From contig NZ_FNZQ01000006.1 of assembly GCF_900109285.1 (NCBI RefSeq), positions 1 to 64,000 on the forward strand: a stretch of 64,000 nt of DNA. The letters are read 5' to 3'. The stretch's first letter is position 1. Every line of letters starts with the position of its first letter. Made by a program: the position numbers and the translations under genes. Of the stretch, positions 1 through 7,543 are shown piece after piece. This stretch comes from Jannaschia helgolandensis. Lineage in GTDB: Bacteria; Pseudomonadota; Alphaproteobacteria; Rhodobacterales; Rhodobacteraceae. Below the pieces are notes generated by a model, which saw only the letters and a list, made by a program, of their open reading frames with translations, ran no database searches and was not told the origin of the DNA.

Positions 1-13
1 CGCCCGGCAACCC

Positions 14-58
14 GCGTGGGCTTCGCCTGAGCTACGCGTGGCTCCGCTCAGCCCACGC
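14..58. repeat. Long inverted repeat at the window edge
   Basis: GCGTGGGCT at 14-22 is the exact reverse complement of AGCCCACGC at 50-58, with a 27-base GC-rich loop. It lies just upstream of the first transporter gene. It could be a terminator-like hairpin of a gene left of the window or one copy of a dispersed palindromic element; no second copy was noticed in this window. Function unknown. Confidence 0.5.
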
Positions 59-96
59 TACCGTCGGAATTACACCACCACCCGGGGCACTACCCC

Positions 97-1089
97 ATGA
101 CAAAAGAAATCAAAGTCGCCGACTGGCTGCCGCAGGGCATAGTTGCTACACTCACGGCCTGTTCTATTGCGCTTACAGCACCGGCCATGGCGCAAGAGAC
201 TTATCCGTCAGCCGACGACACGCTGGATTGGACGATCGCGTTTGGTCCGGGCGGCGGTAATGACATCATGGCCCGCACCATCATTGATATCCTGACAAAA
301 TACGATCTGTATCCGGGTGATATATCGGCTGAAAACCGCGCTGGCGGATCAGGCGCTGTCGGCTGGGGCTACCTGTTTGCTCAGGACGGTGACCCTTACG
401 GCATCTCGACCACATCGGGAAGCTTTGTGACAACGCCGCTACAAGCTGATACCCCGTGGCAGCCCGAAGACTTCACGCCGGTCGCCCTTCTTGCGACGGA
501 TGATCTTGTGCTGGTTGTGAACGGCGACTCCGAAATCCAGAACATCGCCCAATTCATCGAAACGGCGAAGGCCGAACCGATGAATATCGGTGGCACCGGC
601 ACCGTGAACGTGGACTTCATCGTCCCGACGCTTTTTGCTGAAAAAGCGGGTTTCGAATTCGACTATGTGTCGTTCAACTCCATGGCGGATCAGACCACGG
701 CTTTGCTGTCCGGTGCCCTGGATTCGATGGTGGGCAATCCTGGTGAGATCCTTGGCCTGATCGAGGCAGGGGAGCTGCGTCCGCTGGTCTATTCTGGCAA
801 CAGCACGCCAGCAGCGCTGGGTGATGTACCGACCATGGGCGACATCGGTTTCGGAATTGGCGTGTCGATGCCGCGCGGTCTCATCCTTCCGCCGAATGTA
901 CCGGCAGCGGCGCAGGAATGGTGGATCGGCACAATGCAGAAAGTTGTCGAAACACCAGAATGGGCGGAATACATTGCGTCCAACACGCTGACGCCGACTG
1001 TTATTTACGGCGAAGACTTCCGTTCCTTCCTTGTTGAGACAAAGAACGGCTTTGAAACCGTGCTGAAGTCAGTCGGAGCCATCGACTGA
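97..1089 (+). CDS. tctC: Tripartite tricarboxylate transporter substrate-binding protein (TctC/Bug family)
   Basis: Periplasmic solute receptor of a TTT-family secondary transporter, expected to capture a di- or tricarboxylate and hand it to TctA/TctB. Length 330 aa, typical for the Bug family. Residues 1-32 form a signal peptide with an Ala-Met-Ala cleavage site before Gln33. The family's glycine-rich ligand loop is at about 51-60 (PGGGNDIMAR). It is followed by tctB and tctA in the order usual for the family. No clear Shine-Dalgarno precedes ATG 97, so the start is less certain than the family. The substrate cannot be read from the sequence. Confidence 0.93.
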   Translation: MTKEIKVADWLPQGIVATLTACSIALTAPAMAQETYPSADDTLDWTIAFGPGGGNDIMARTIIDILTKYDLYPGDISAENRAGGSGAVGWGYLFAQDGDPYGISTTSGSFVTTPLQADTPWQPEDFTPVALLATDDLVLVVNGDSEIQNIAQFIETAKAEPMNIGGTGTVNVDFIVPTLFAEKAGFEFDYVSFNSMADQTTALLSGALDSMVGNPGEILGLIEAGELRPLVYSGNSTPAALGDVPTMGDIGFGIGVSMPRGLILPPNVPAAAQEWWIGTMQKVVETPEWAEYIASNTLTPTVIYGEDFRSFLVETKNGFETVLKSVGAID

Positions 1090-1123
1090 TCATCTGGGTG
1101 ACGTAACCGGCGATGCCGGTCCC

Positions 1124-1150
1124 AGCCGGTCGCGTTCGTCGCGACCGGCT
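1124..1150 (+). other. Intercistronic hairpin between tctC and tctB
   Basis: AGCCGGTCGCG (1124-1134) and CGCGACCGGCT (1140-1150) form a perfect 11-bp stem with a 5-nt loop. There is no U-run after it, so it does not look like a full intrinsic terminator. Placed straight after a binding-protein gene and before the membrane genes, such hairpins are known to protect the upstream mRNA or cause partial termination, so that the receptor is made in excess. That role is inferred here. Confidence 0.7.
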
Positions 1151-1173
1151 AATCGCATACTGGAGGCGTGGAC

Positions 1174-1626
1174 GTGAGGCTTGCATTTCTGCTGGTGGTT
1201 TTAGCTGGCGCGATTTTCTACACTTATATTGCCTTTGTCGACCTGTCGTTCATGACGCGCTCGGGCCGGTTGGGCCCCGGATTCTTTCCGCGTCTGGTGG
1301 GTGTGATCGCGGTCTTGTTCATTGCCTGGTCGGTTTTTGACGCCATGCGCGACCGCGATTCCACTGATGCGGGCGGGTCAAACTCTGCCTGGTCGGATGC
1401 CATTCTCTTGATGGCTCTTGCCGTTGGCTATGCTGTTCTGCTTCGCCTGTTCGGCGGGTTTGTGGCCACAGTCATTTACCTTGCCGTCGCGCTGGCGATC
1501 CTGAATCGTAGACGTCACCTGCAAAATGGCATTCTCGCCGTGGCAGTTCCGAGCGGCGTCTACCTGTTGTTTGACAGCTTGTTGAACGCGAACATGCCGC
1601 CCGCGCTTTTCGACATGCCTTTCTAA
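1174..1626 (+). CDS. tctB: Tripartite tricarboxylate transporter small membrane subunit (TctB family)
   Basis: Small integral membrane subunit of the TTT transporter. The 150-aa product is strongly hydrophobic with about four predicted membrane segments, and the early Arg-Ser-Gly-Arg-Leu-Gly-Pro-Gly-Phe-Phe-Pro stretch is characteristic of TctB. A GTG at 1168 is also in frame, but the GGAGG at 1162-1166 sits 7 nt before GTG 1174 and only 1 nt before GTG 1168, so 1174 is preferred. It lies between tctC and tctA. The family is poorly conserved, but length, topology and position agree. Confidence 0.88.
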   Translation: MRLAFLLVVLAGAIFYTYIAFVDLSFMTRSGRLGPGFFPRLVGVIAVLFIAWSVFDAMRDRDSTDAGGSNSAWSDAILLMALAVGYAVLLRLFGGFVATVIYLAVALAILNRRRHLQNGILAVAVPSGVYLLFDSLLNANMPPALFDMPF

Positions 1627-1665
1627 CGCCCCCATCCCCAAATATTGCCGACTGGAACGAGACGA

Positions 1666-3189
1666 ATGGACATCTTTAGTGACCTGATCATGGGCTTGTC
1701 GATCGCGATCACGCCGATCAACCTGCTCTATCTTCTTATCGGTGCGGTAATCGGGATGATCGTCGGTGTGATTCCCGGCTTTGGTCCTTCGGCTGGACTT
1801 GCGATCCTGCTTCCCATGACCTTCGGCATGGATCCCATCGGTGCGATCATGATGCTGGCGGCCATTTATTATGGCGCGATGTATGGCGGGACGATTACGT
1901 CCATTCTGCTGAACACTCCGGGGGAAAGCGCGACGGTCGCAAGTACGTTTGACGGCTTTCCGCTTGCGAAAAATGGGCGCGCCGGTCCTGCGCTTGTCAT
2001 GCAGGCGGTGGCGTCATTTGTGGGGGGTACAATGGGTATCATCCTCATCACGCTGCTCGCACCGATGTTTGCCCAGGTCTCGCGCAGTTTTGGGCCACCG
2101 GAATATTTCCTGCTTGCCCTGATGGGAATGTTGACCCTGATCGTGATGATTGGAGAGAACTGGCGGCTTGGTATCATCTCGGCTCTGATCGGCTTTGCCT
2201 TGGGCACGGTGGGCGTCGACCTCGAAACCGGACAAGGACGGTACACGTTTGGCTCTGCCGAACTGATCGGGGGCATCTACTTCATTCCCATCGCCATCGG
2301 CTTGTTTGGTTTGGGCGAGCTGTTCTTCGCCTTCTACAGCGGCCTGCATCGTACGGGCACCGGCGGCATCGTGAATTACGAAACCGAGGAACGCTTCTGG
2401 CCGACTCGGATGGACTGGATTTCGACCCGCATGACCATGGTGCGCCATTCGATTTTGGGTTTCGTCGTCGGCGTAATTCCCGGCGCTGGCGCAACCATTG
2501 CGTCGCTGATGGCGTATTCCACCGAACGATCGCTTTCCAAACATCCTGAAAACTTCGGCAAAGGCGAGATGGCAGGTCTTGTCGCGCCCGAGACAGCCAA
2601 CAACGCCGCGTCCTCAGGGGCCATGATACCGCTTCTTACGCTGGGTATACCCGGTTCGGCCTCGACGGCTGTGTTGTTGGCGGCGTTTGTGCTGTGGGGG
2701 CTGCGTCCGGGGCCATTGTTCATGGAGCAGAACCCGGAACTGGCATGGGGTCTAATTGCCTCGATGTATCTTGGGAACATGGCGCTTCTGGCGATCAGCA
2801 TCTTTGCAATCCCGCTCTTCGTTCAGATCATCAAGGTTCCGTACCGCGTACTTGGTCCGACCGTGGTGGTGATCTGCGCGTTGGGAACGTTCAGCGTTAA
2901 CGCGTCTTTTGTGGAACTGTATATCATGTTCGCCGCAGGGATCGCAGGATTCTTCATGCGTCTTTATGGGTTCTCGCCCGCGGCGCTTGTGCTGGCGCTA
3001 GTGCTTGGGCCTTTGGCCGAAGAGGCGCTTCGCCAGACGCTGGCGATCTCGCGTGGGTCGTTTAGCATCTTCATTGAACGTCCAGCATCGCTTTGGATCA
3101 TAGTGGTGACAATTGTCCTGGTTGTGTTCCTGCCGCTCTTGAACCGATTTGGATCGAAGGCGGAGACCGCCAAGAAGTCGGGGATCTGA
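1666..3189 (+). CDS. tctA: Tripartite tricarboxylate transporter large permease (TctA family)
   Basis: Large membrane subunit of the TTT carrier, about 12 membrane segments, 507 aa. The diagnostic N-terminal region is present: GVIPGFGPSAGLAILLP at about residues 32-48, then a conserved loop with GAMYGGTITSILLNTPG. A second PGAGATIASLMAY-like repeat lies in the C-terminal half, as in the family. ATG 1666 is preferred over TTG 1645 because the family begins at a Met-Asp-x-Phe stretch. The stop is 1 nt before the TTG of the next gene, so the two are probably translationally coupled. Confidence 0.95.
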   Translation: MDIFSDLIMGLSIAITPINLLYLLIGAVIGMIVGVIPGFGPSAGLAILLPMTFGMDPIGAIMMLAAIYYGAMYGGTITSILLNTPGESATVASTFDGFPLAKNGRAGPALVMQAVASFVGGTMGIILITLLAPMFAQVSRSFGPPEYFLLALMGMLTLIVMIGENWRLGIISALIGFALGTVGVDLETGQGRYTFGSAELIGGIYFIPIAIGLFGLGELFFAFYSGLHRTGTGGIVNYETEERFWPTRMDWISTRMTMVRHSILGFVVGVIPGAGATIASLMAYSTERSLSKHPENFGKGEMAGLVAPETANNAASSGAMIPLLTLGIPGSASTAVLLAAFVLWGLRPGPLFMEQNPELAWGLIASMYLGNMALLAISIFAIPLFVQIIKVPYRVLGPTVVVICALGTFSVNASFVELYIMFAAGIAGFFMRLYGFSPAALVLALVLGPLAEEALRQTLAISRGSFSIFIERPASLWIIVVTIVLVVFLPLLNRFGSKAETAKKSGI

Positions 3190-3190
3190 C

Positions 3191-4210
3191 TTGCGAATTG
3201 AGGCGGAACACGCGCGCGTGCTTGCCTCAACCGCGTTTCACCGTGCCGGAGTAGCTGAGGAGGCTGCGCACACGGCCGCCGATGTGCTTGTGATAACCGA
3301 GATGATGGGCATCTCGACCCACGGGCTGAACCGCGTTGAAACCTATTGCACCCGCATTGCCGCAGGGGGCGTCGACCCGCATGCGATGATCGACGTTCAG
3401 ATGCCCGCGCTCGCACTGCGTCGTGTGGATGGGCGGAACGGGCTGGGGCCCGTCACAGCCATGCGAGCGCTTGACGAAGGTCAAGCTGCCGCACGTGCTG
3501 CCGGTGTTGGCGCCGTGTTCGTAAAAGGCGCGACCCATATCGGGGCGCTTGCCCCTTACCTGTGGCGGGCGGCGCAATCCGGTTTTGCCGCCATCATAAC
3601 CACAGTCGCCGCGCCGATGATCGCGCCGCCGGGTGGGAAAGACGCATTGATTGGCAATAATCCCATTGGGATTGGCGTGCCGATAGAGGGGCGCGATCCG
3701 GTGCTTCTTGATATGGCGTTGTCTGTGGTGGCCCGATCCCGCGTGCGCGCGGCACGGGACGCAGGTACAGCCATCCCGGCGGATTGGGCGCTTGATGTTC
3801 ATGGTCAGCCAACGACCGATCCGGCGGAGGCGTTGAAAGGCGTGTTACAGGCCATTGGTGGAGCGAAGGGTGCAAACCTCGCACTGTGTCTTGATCTGTT
3901 GGCCGGGGGGCTTTCCGGGGCTACGACGCTGGGTAAAATTGCCGACCAGCACAAGACCCCGTCCCGGACACAAGGACTGGGCCTGATGTTCCTTCTGATA
4001 GACATGCAGGCGTTGGGGGATGGTGCCGCGTCGAACGCGGCCCTGAAAGACGCAGTGGAACAGGTCGAACAAAGCGCACCTGCTGATCCGGCGACACCCG
4101 TGCGCCTGCCCGGAGCGCGGGCGCTTTCGCAGATGCGGCTGTCAGAGCGGCAGGGGCTTGAGGTGCCGCCGCCGCTTTTGTCAAAACTTGAAGTCCTTGC
4201 TGGCGTCTAG
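3191..4210 (+). CDS. Ldh_2-family (malate/L-lactate/sulfolactate-type) NAD(P)-dependent dehydrogenase
   Basis: Oxidises a 2-hydroxyacid (or reduces a 2-oxoacid or cyclic imine) with NAD(P). Visible family marks are STHGLNRV near residue 40, a THIGALAPY motif, and NNPIGIGVPI in the nucleotide-binding part. About 339 aa from TTG 3191, which has GGGGA about 8 nt upstream; an upstream in-frame start would overlap tctA and adds residues unlike the family. Family members act on malate, lactate, sulfolactate, ureidoglycolate or piperideine carboxylate, so the substrate is open. It is the last gene of the transporter operon and its stop overlaps the convergent thioesterase stop. Confidence 0.88.
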   Translation: MRIEAEHARVLASTAFHRAGVAEEAAHTAADVLVITEMMGISTHGLNRVETYCTRIAAGGVDPHAMIDVQMPALALRRVDGRNGLGPVTAMRALDEGQAAARAAGVGAVFVKGATHIGALAPYLWRAAQSGFAAIITTVAAPMIAPPGGKDALIGNNPIGIGVPIEGRDPVLLDMALSVVARSRVRAARDAGTAIPADWALDVHGQPTTDPAEALKGVLQAIGGAKGANLALCLDLLAGGLSGATTLGKIADQHKTPSRTQGLGLMFLLIDMQALGDGAASNAALKDAVEQVEQSAPADPATPVRLPGARALSQMRLSERQGLEVPPPLLSKLEVLAGV

Positions 4211-4671
4211 GGCATTTTCCAGGTCGCGGTCGCAATCGCGGCAAGCTTGCCCTGATCATTCCACATACGGCTTTCCATGAACGAGATTGACCGCCCGCGT
4301 TTCAGGAACCGCCCTTCGCAGGTGACGCGGCCTTGCATGACCGGCCGCATGAATTGAAGTTTCATCTCAATCGTCGCGCCGGGGCCCTGTATTTTGTTCA
4401 CAAGATGCCCCATCGAGATATCCATTGCCGCCGCCATTGCACCGCCGTGAAGCGAGCCTTGAGGGTTGCGCAGCATATCCGTCATCTCGAATGTAAGACG
4501 GCAGACTTCTTTATCGGCATCTGCTGCCTCGGCTGGCAAATACTCGAAGCTCAAACCAAGAAACCGCGCAAAAAAGAACGTCTCGAACGACTGTTCGTGA
4601 TCGTTGAGGGCCGTGTCGAAATGCGCGCGGGCCTGAGCTTCGTCGATCTTCTTGGGGTTATCGGTGCTCAT
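4207..4671 (-). CDS. PaaI-type hotdog-fold acyl-CoA thioesterase
   Basis: Predicted to hydrolyse an acyl- or hydroxyacyl-CoA thioester. 154 aa with the hotdog signature LHGGAMAAAMDISMGH in the middle, where His-Gly-Gly and the following Asp match the active-site region of PaaI/4HBT proteins. Its ATG overlaps the stop of the upstream enoyl-CoA hydratase gene in an ATGA arrangement, so the two are translationally coupled. Its stop overlaps that of the convergent dehydrogenase. In this block it may recycle CoA from a stalled intermediate; the true substrate is unknown. Confidence 0.85.
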   Translation of the reverse strand: MSTDNPKKIDEAQARAHFDTALNDHEQSFETFFFARFLGLSFEYLPAEAADADKEVCRLTFEMTDMLRNPQGSLHGGAMAAAMDISMGHLVNKIQGPGATIEMKLQFMRPVMQGRVTCEGRFLKRGRSISFMESRMWNDQGKLAAIATATWKMP

Positions 4672-5456
4672 CAGGTTCCCGCGAAGTTCGGTTTTCTCTT
4701 TTCCATGAAGGCTTTGCGGCCTTCCTTGTAGTCGTCGCTCTCAAAACATGCCTGTACCCGGCGGGCACATTCTTCGAGGTTTGTCTCGCTTTCAGGCGCA
4801 ACGATCTGGCTGACAATGTACTTGACAGAGTCGACCGTCATCGGCGCGTTTGCGGCAATCATCTGCGCGGTTTCTTCCACTACGGTGGCAACCTGATCGT
4901 CCGGGACAACTCTGTTTACGAGGCCCATGTCCTTAGCTTCGGTTGACGTGAACCGGCGCGCGGTAAAGAAGATCTCTTTCGCGAACGCCGGGCCGACCAC
5001 ATTCGCCAGGCGGCTGATCCCTTCATATCCGTAGCCCAGCCCCAGTTTGGCGGCAGGCACCGCAAATTGGGATTTCTCGCCACAGATCCTCAGATCACAG
5101 CTCAGCGACAAGGCGACACCGCCGCCAATGCAGTACCCGTCAATCTGCGCGATGGTCGGCTTGGGGAAAGCCTCGATGCTGTCATAGACGCGCTTGGTGG
5201 CCGCGTTGTACTGGGCAACCGCTTCGACACTGGCGCGTTCGGTTTCGAATTTCGAAATATCGGCCCCGGAGACAAAGGCTTTGCCGCCTGCGCCGGACAG
5301 GACGAGGATGCGCACGCTGTCATCTTTTGCGAACCGCGCTGCAGCGGCTTCGACAGCTTCCCACATCTCAAGGGAAACGGCGTTACGCTTTTCCGGCTGA
5401 TTGAAAATGATGCGGGCAATATTGCCCGACTGCTCGACGATGATCTTGTCTGTCAT
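4671..5456 (-). CDS. Enoyl-CoA hydratase/isomerase (crotonase) family protein
   Basis: Crotonase-fold enzyme, 261 aa. The oxyanion-hole segments are clear: GGKAFVSGADISKFE near residue 60 and CIGGGVALSLSCDLRI near residue 110. Crotonases hydrate, isomerise or cleave acyl-CoA thioesters; which one cannot be told. The gene lies between a CaiB-type CoA-transferase gene (upstream) and a thioesterase gene (downstream, overlapping), which suggests a short acyl-CoA pathway in which a free acid is activated, converted and released. Confidence 0.92.
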   Translation of the reverse strand: MTDKIIVEQSGNIARIIFNQPEKRNAVSLEMWEAVEAAAARFAKDDSVRILVLSGAGGKAFVSGADISKFETERASVEAVAQYNAATKRVYDSIEAFPKPTIAQIDGYCIGGGVALSLSCDLRICGEKSQFAVPAAKLGLGYGYEGISRLANVVGPAFAKEIFFTARRFTSTEAKDMGLVNRVVPDDQVATVVEETAQMIAANAPMTVDSVKYIVSQIVAPESETNLEECARRVQACFESDDYKEGRKAFMEKRKPNFAGT

Positions 5457-5477
5457 GGGGGGCGTTCCTCGTTCTGT

Positions 5478-6692
5478 TCAGGTTGCGCCTGATGCGCGCA
5501 TTTCTTCGATCTCATCGCTGGACAAGCCGATTTCGGTCAGGATTTCGACGCTGTGTTGGCCCGCCAATGGCGGCGGTGTAGCAATATGACTTGGGGTGCG
5601 GCTCATGATGATGGGTTGGCCAACAAGCTCTGTCTCTCCGCGTTCCTGGCTGGTCACCGGTTGCGCAAGGCCAAGGTGGCGGACCTGTGGCTCTGCAAAG
5701 ACCTGACCGATGTCATTGATTTCGCCAGCAGGCACACCCGCGCCAGTCAACAGTTCGATCCAGTGGGCTGTTGTATTGGTCTTCAGGGTCGCTTCAATCT
5801 CTGCGCCAAGCGCATCCCGGTTGTCCGAGCGGGCAGGGGCGGTCGCATAGCGTTCGTCCGTGAGCCACGTTTCCCGACCCAGGATCCTGGCGAAACTTGC
5901 CCAGATGTTGTTCCCGGTGACAGCGATGTTCATGTGACCATCCGAAGTGCGGAACACGCCCGTGGGAATTGATGTCGGGTGATTGTTGCCAGCCTGCTTG
6001 GGGATGTCGCCGTCCATGAGGTAGCGCGCCGCCTGAAAGTCCAGCATGAATACCTGGGCTTGCAGCAGGGAGGTCTGGATCCACTGACCCTTTCCCGAAG
6101 TTGCCCGCTCCAGCAACGCAATCATGATGCCCTGCGCGGCGAATAGTCCCGCACACAGATCGGCAAGGGGGATGCCAACCCGCATCGGTCCTTCGCCCGG
6201 TGTACCGGTGATGGACATCAAACCACCCATGCCCTGCGCGATCTGGTCAAAACCGGGGCGGTCTGCCAGCGGGCCATCCTGACCAAAGCCCGAAATCGAC
6301 GCGTAGATCAGGCCGGGGTTTGTTTTGGAGAGTGTGTCATAGTCGATGCCCAGCCGCTTCTTCACGCCGGGGCGGAAATTCTCGACGATGATATCGGCAG
6401 TTTCGGCCAACTTGTGGAACGCCGCGAGACCAGCCTTGTTTTTCAGATCAAGCGTCAGGCTGCGTTTGTTTCGATGCAAGTTCTGGAAGTCTGGGCCAGA
6501 GCGCGGACCCCCGAATTGCGCGGTATCGATCGGTGCTTCGATTTTGATCACATCCGCGCCCCAATCGGCAAACTGACGTACACATGTCGGACCTGACCGG
6601 ACACGAGTAAGGTCAAGCACACGCAAGCCATTCAATGCTGTACTGGGAAGCGCGCAGGCTTCGGATGCGGAAGAACTGTCAGGTTGTACCAT
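5478..6692 (-). CDS. CaiB/BaiF (family III) CoA-transferase
   Basis: Moves CoA between carboxylic acids (formyl-CoA, succinyl-CoA or carnitinyl-CoA type). 404 aa. Family marks: GADVIKIEAP and the NRNKRSLTLDLK segment in the N-terminal third, GFGQDGPL, and PLADLCAGLFAAQGIM holding the catalytic Asp. The start ATG 6692 has AGGA a few bases upstream. First gene of a leftward operon with the crotonase and thioesterase, divergent from the GntR regulator gene. Whether it takes CoA from succinyl-CoA, acetyl-CoA or another donor is unknown. Confidence 0.93.
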   Translation of the reverse strand: MVQPDSSSASEACALPSTALNGLRVLDLTRVRSGPTCVRQFADWGADVIKIEAPIDTAQFGGPRSGPDFQNLHRNKRSLTLDLKNKAGLAAFHKLAETADIIVENFRPGVKKRLGIDYDTLSKTNPGLIYASISGFGQDGPLADRPGFDQIAQGMGGLMSITGTPGEGPMRVGIPLADLCAGLFAAQGIMIALLERATSGKGQWIQTSLLQAQVFMLDFQAARYLMDGDIPKQAGNNHPTSIPTGVFRTSDGHMNIAVTGNNIWASFARILGRETWLTDERYATAPARSDNRDALGAEIEATLKTNTTAHWIELLTGAGVPAGEINDIGQVFAEPQVRHLGLAQPVTSQERGETELVGQPIIMSRTPSHIATPPPLAGQHSVEILTEIGLSSDEIEEMRASGAT

Positions 6693-6751
6693 TTTGCTTC
6701 CTGCGATCGATTTATGTCTGTTATTGGGATACTATAGTTCTCATCAAATGA

Positions 6752-6771
6752 CAACAATATGTAGATTGTTG
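6752..6771. promoter_or_regulatory. Inverted-repeat operator in the divergent CoA-transferase/GntR promoter
   Basis: CAACAAT (6752-6758), six bases, ATTGTTG (6765-6771): a perfect 7-bp inverted repeat in the AT-rich gap between the CoA-transferase gene and the GntR gene. GntR/FadR-type dimers bind short inverted repeats of this size. On the minus strand its left arm supplies TTGTTG, 17 bases from a TAGTAT box, so a bound regulator would cover the -35 of the leftward operon. The site is seen; regulator and promoter assignments are inferred. Confidence 0.6.
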
Positions 6772-6802
6772 ACAAAATATCGAGACCCATGGAAAAGAGC
6801 GT

Positions 6803-7501
6803 ATGAATATGAAAGCCAGATTGATCGGAGTTGGGCGTTCAACGCTTGCCGAAGAGGCGCGGGCCGAGATTGAGCGGATGATCACCGAAGGTGAGTTGAC
6901 CGCAGGCGAAAAGCTTAACGAGCTCGAACTGTCTGTTGTCATGGGGGTCAGTCGTGGCACAGTACGAGAAGCCATCCGGTCGCTTGCTGGGTCGGGTTTG
7001 GTTGATTTGATCGCCAACCGCGGCGCGTTTGTGCATGAAACAACTCTGTCGGAAGTGCAGAACCTGTACGAGCTCAGAGGCGCGATTTTCGCCATGGCCT
7101 GTGGTGCTGCCGCGCGCCGGTACGGGCAAGGGGATGAACCCCGGCTGGCGGAAGATTTGGCGCGCAATATCGAACAGATGAACGCCGCGCGCGAGGCCGA
7201 GGAAACGCCGAACTACTACATCTTGAACATTGAGTTTCACGACCTTTTGCTGGCGGCGGCAAACAACCCCAAGGCCAAAGCGATTTACGACAACGTCAAA
7301 CGCGAAATGCACCTGTTCCGCAGGCGGGGCCTGTCGATTGCGTCGAACATCGCACGGTCACTCGAAGAACATCGTGCCATCGCCGAGGCGGTGATCGCGG
7401 GTGATGAGAACGCCTCCCGGGACGCCGCCAATGAGCACATCCGCCAAGGCTTTGACCGGTATATGGCAACAGCGACGCGTCAAAGGCAGGCAGATGCCTG
7501 A
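6803..7501 (+). CDS. GntR-family transcriptional regulator, FadR subfamily (FCD domain)
   Basis: Predicted effector-responsive repressor or activator of the surrounding catabolic genes. 232 aa: N-terminal winged helix-turn-helix at about 15-75 (AGEKLNELELSVVMGVSRGTVREAI is the recognition region), then an all-helical FCD ligand domain with Asp/His residues (FHDLLLAA, EEHRAI) typical of metal-assisted carboxylate binding. Divergent from the CoA-transferase operon and just upstream of the malonyl-CoA-synthetase-like gene. ATG 6803 has a purine-rich GGAAAAGAG before it; ATG 6809 is also possible. Confidence 0.92.
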   Translation: MNMKARLIGVGRSTLAEEARAEIERMITEGELTAGEKLNELELSVVMGVSRGTVREAIRSLAGSGLVDLIANRGAFVHETTLSEVQNLYELRGAIFAMACGAAARRYGQGDEPRLAEDLARNIEQMNAAREAEETPNYYILNIEFHDLLLAAANNPKAKAIYDNVKREMHLFRRRGLSIASNIARSLEEHRAIAEAVIAGDENASRDAANEHIRQGFDRYMATATRQRQADA

Positions 7502-7543
7502 CCGCTGTCGACCGTTCGTTCACATGTTCAGGAGAAACTCGAA

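Noticed and set aside
6769-6774. TTGACA as a -35 for the GntR gene
   Set aside because: A matching -10 would fall at about 6792, where no TATAAT-like sequence exists and which is only 10 bases from the ATG. More likely part of the inverted repeat.
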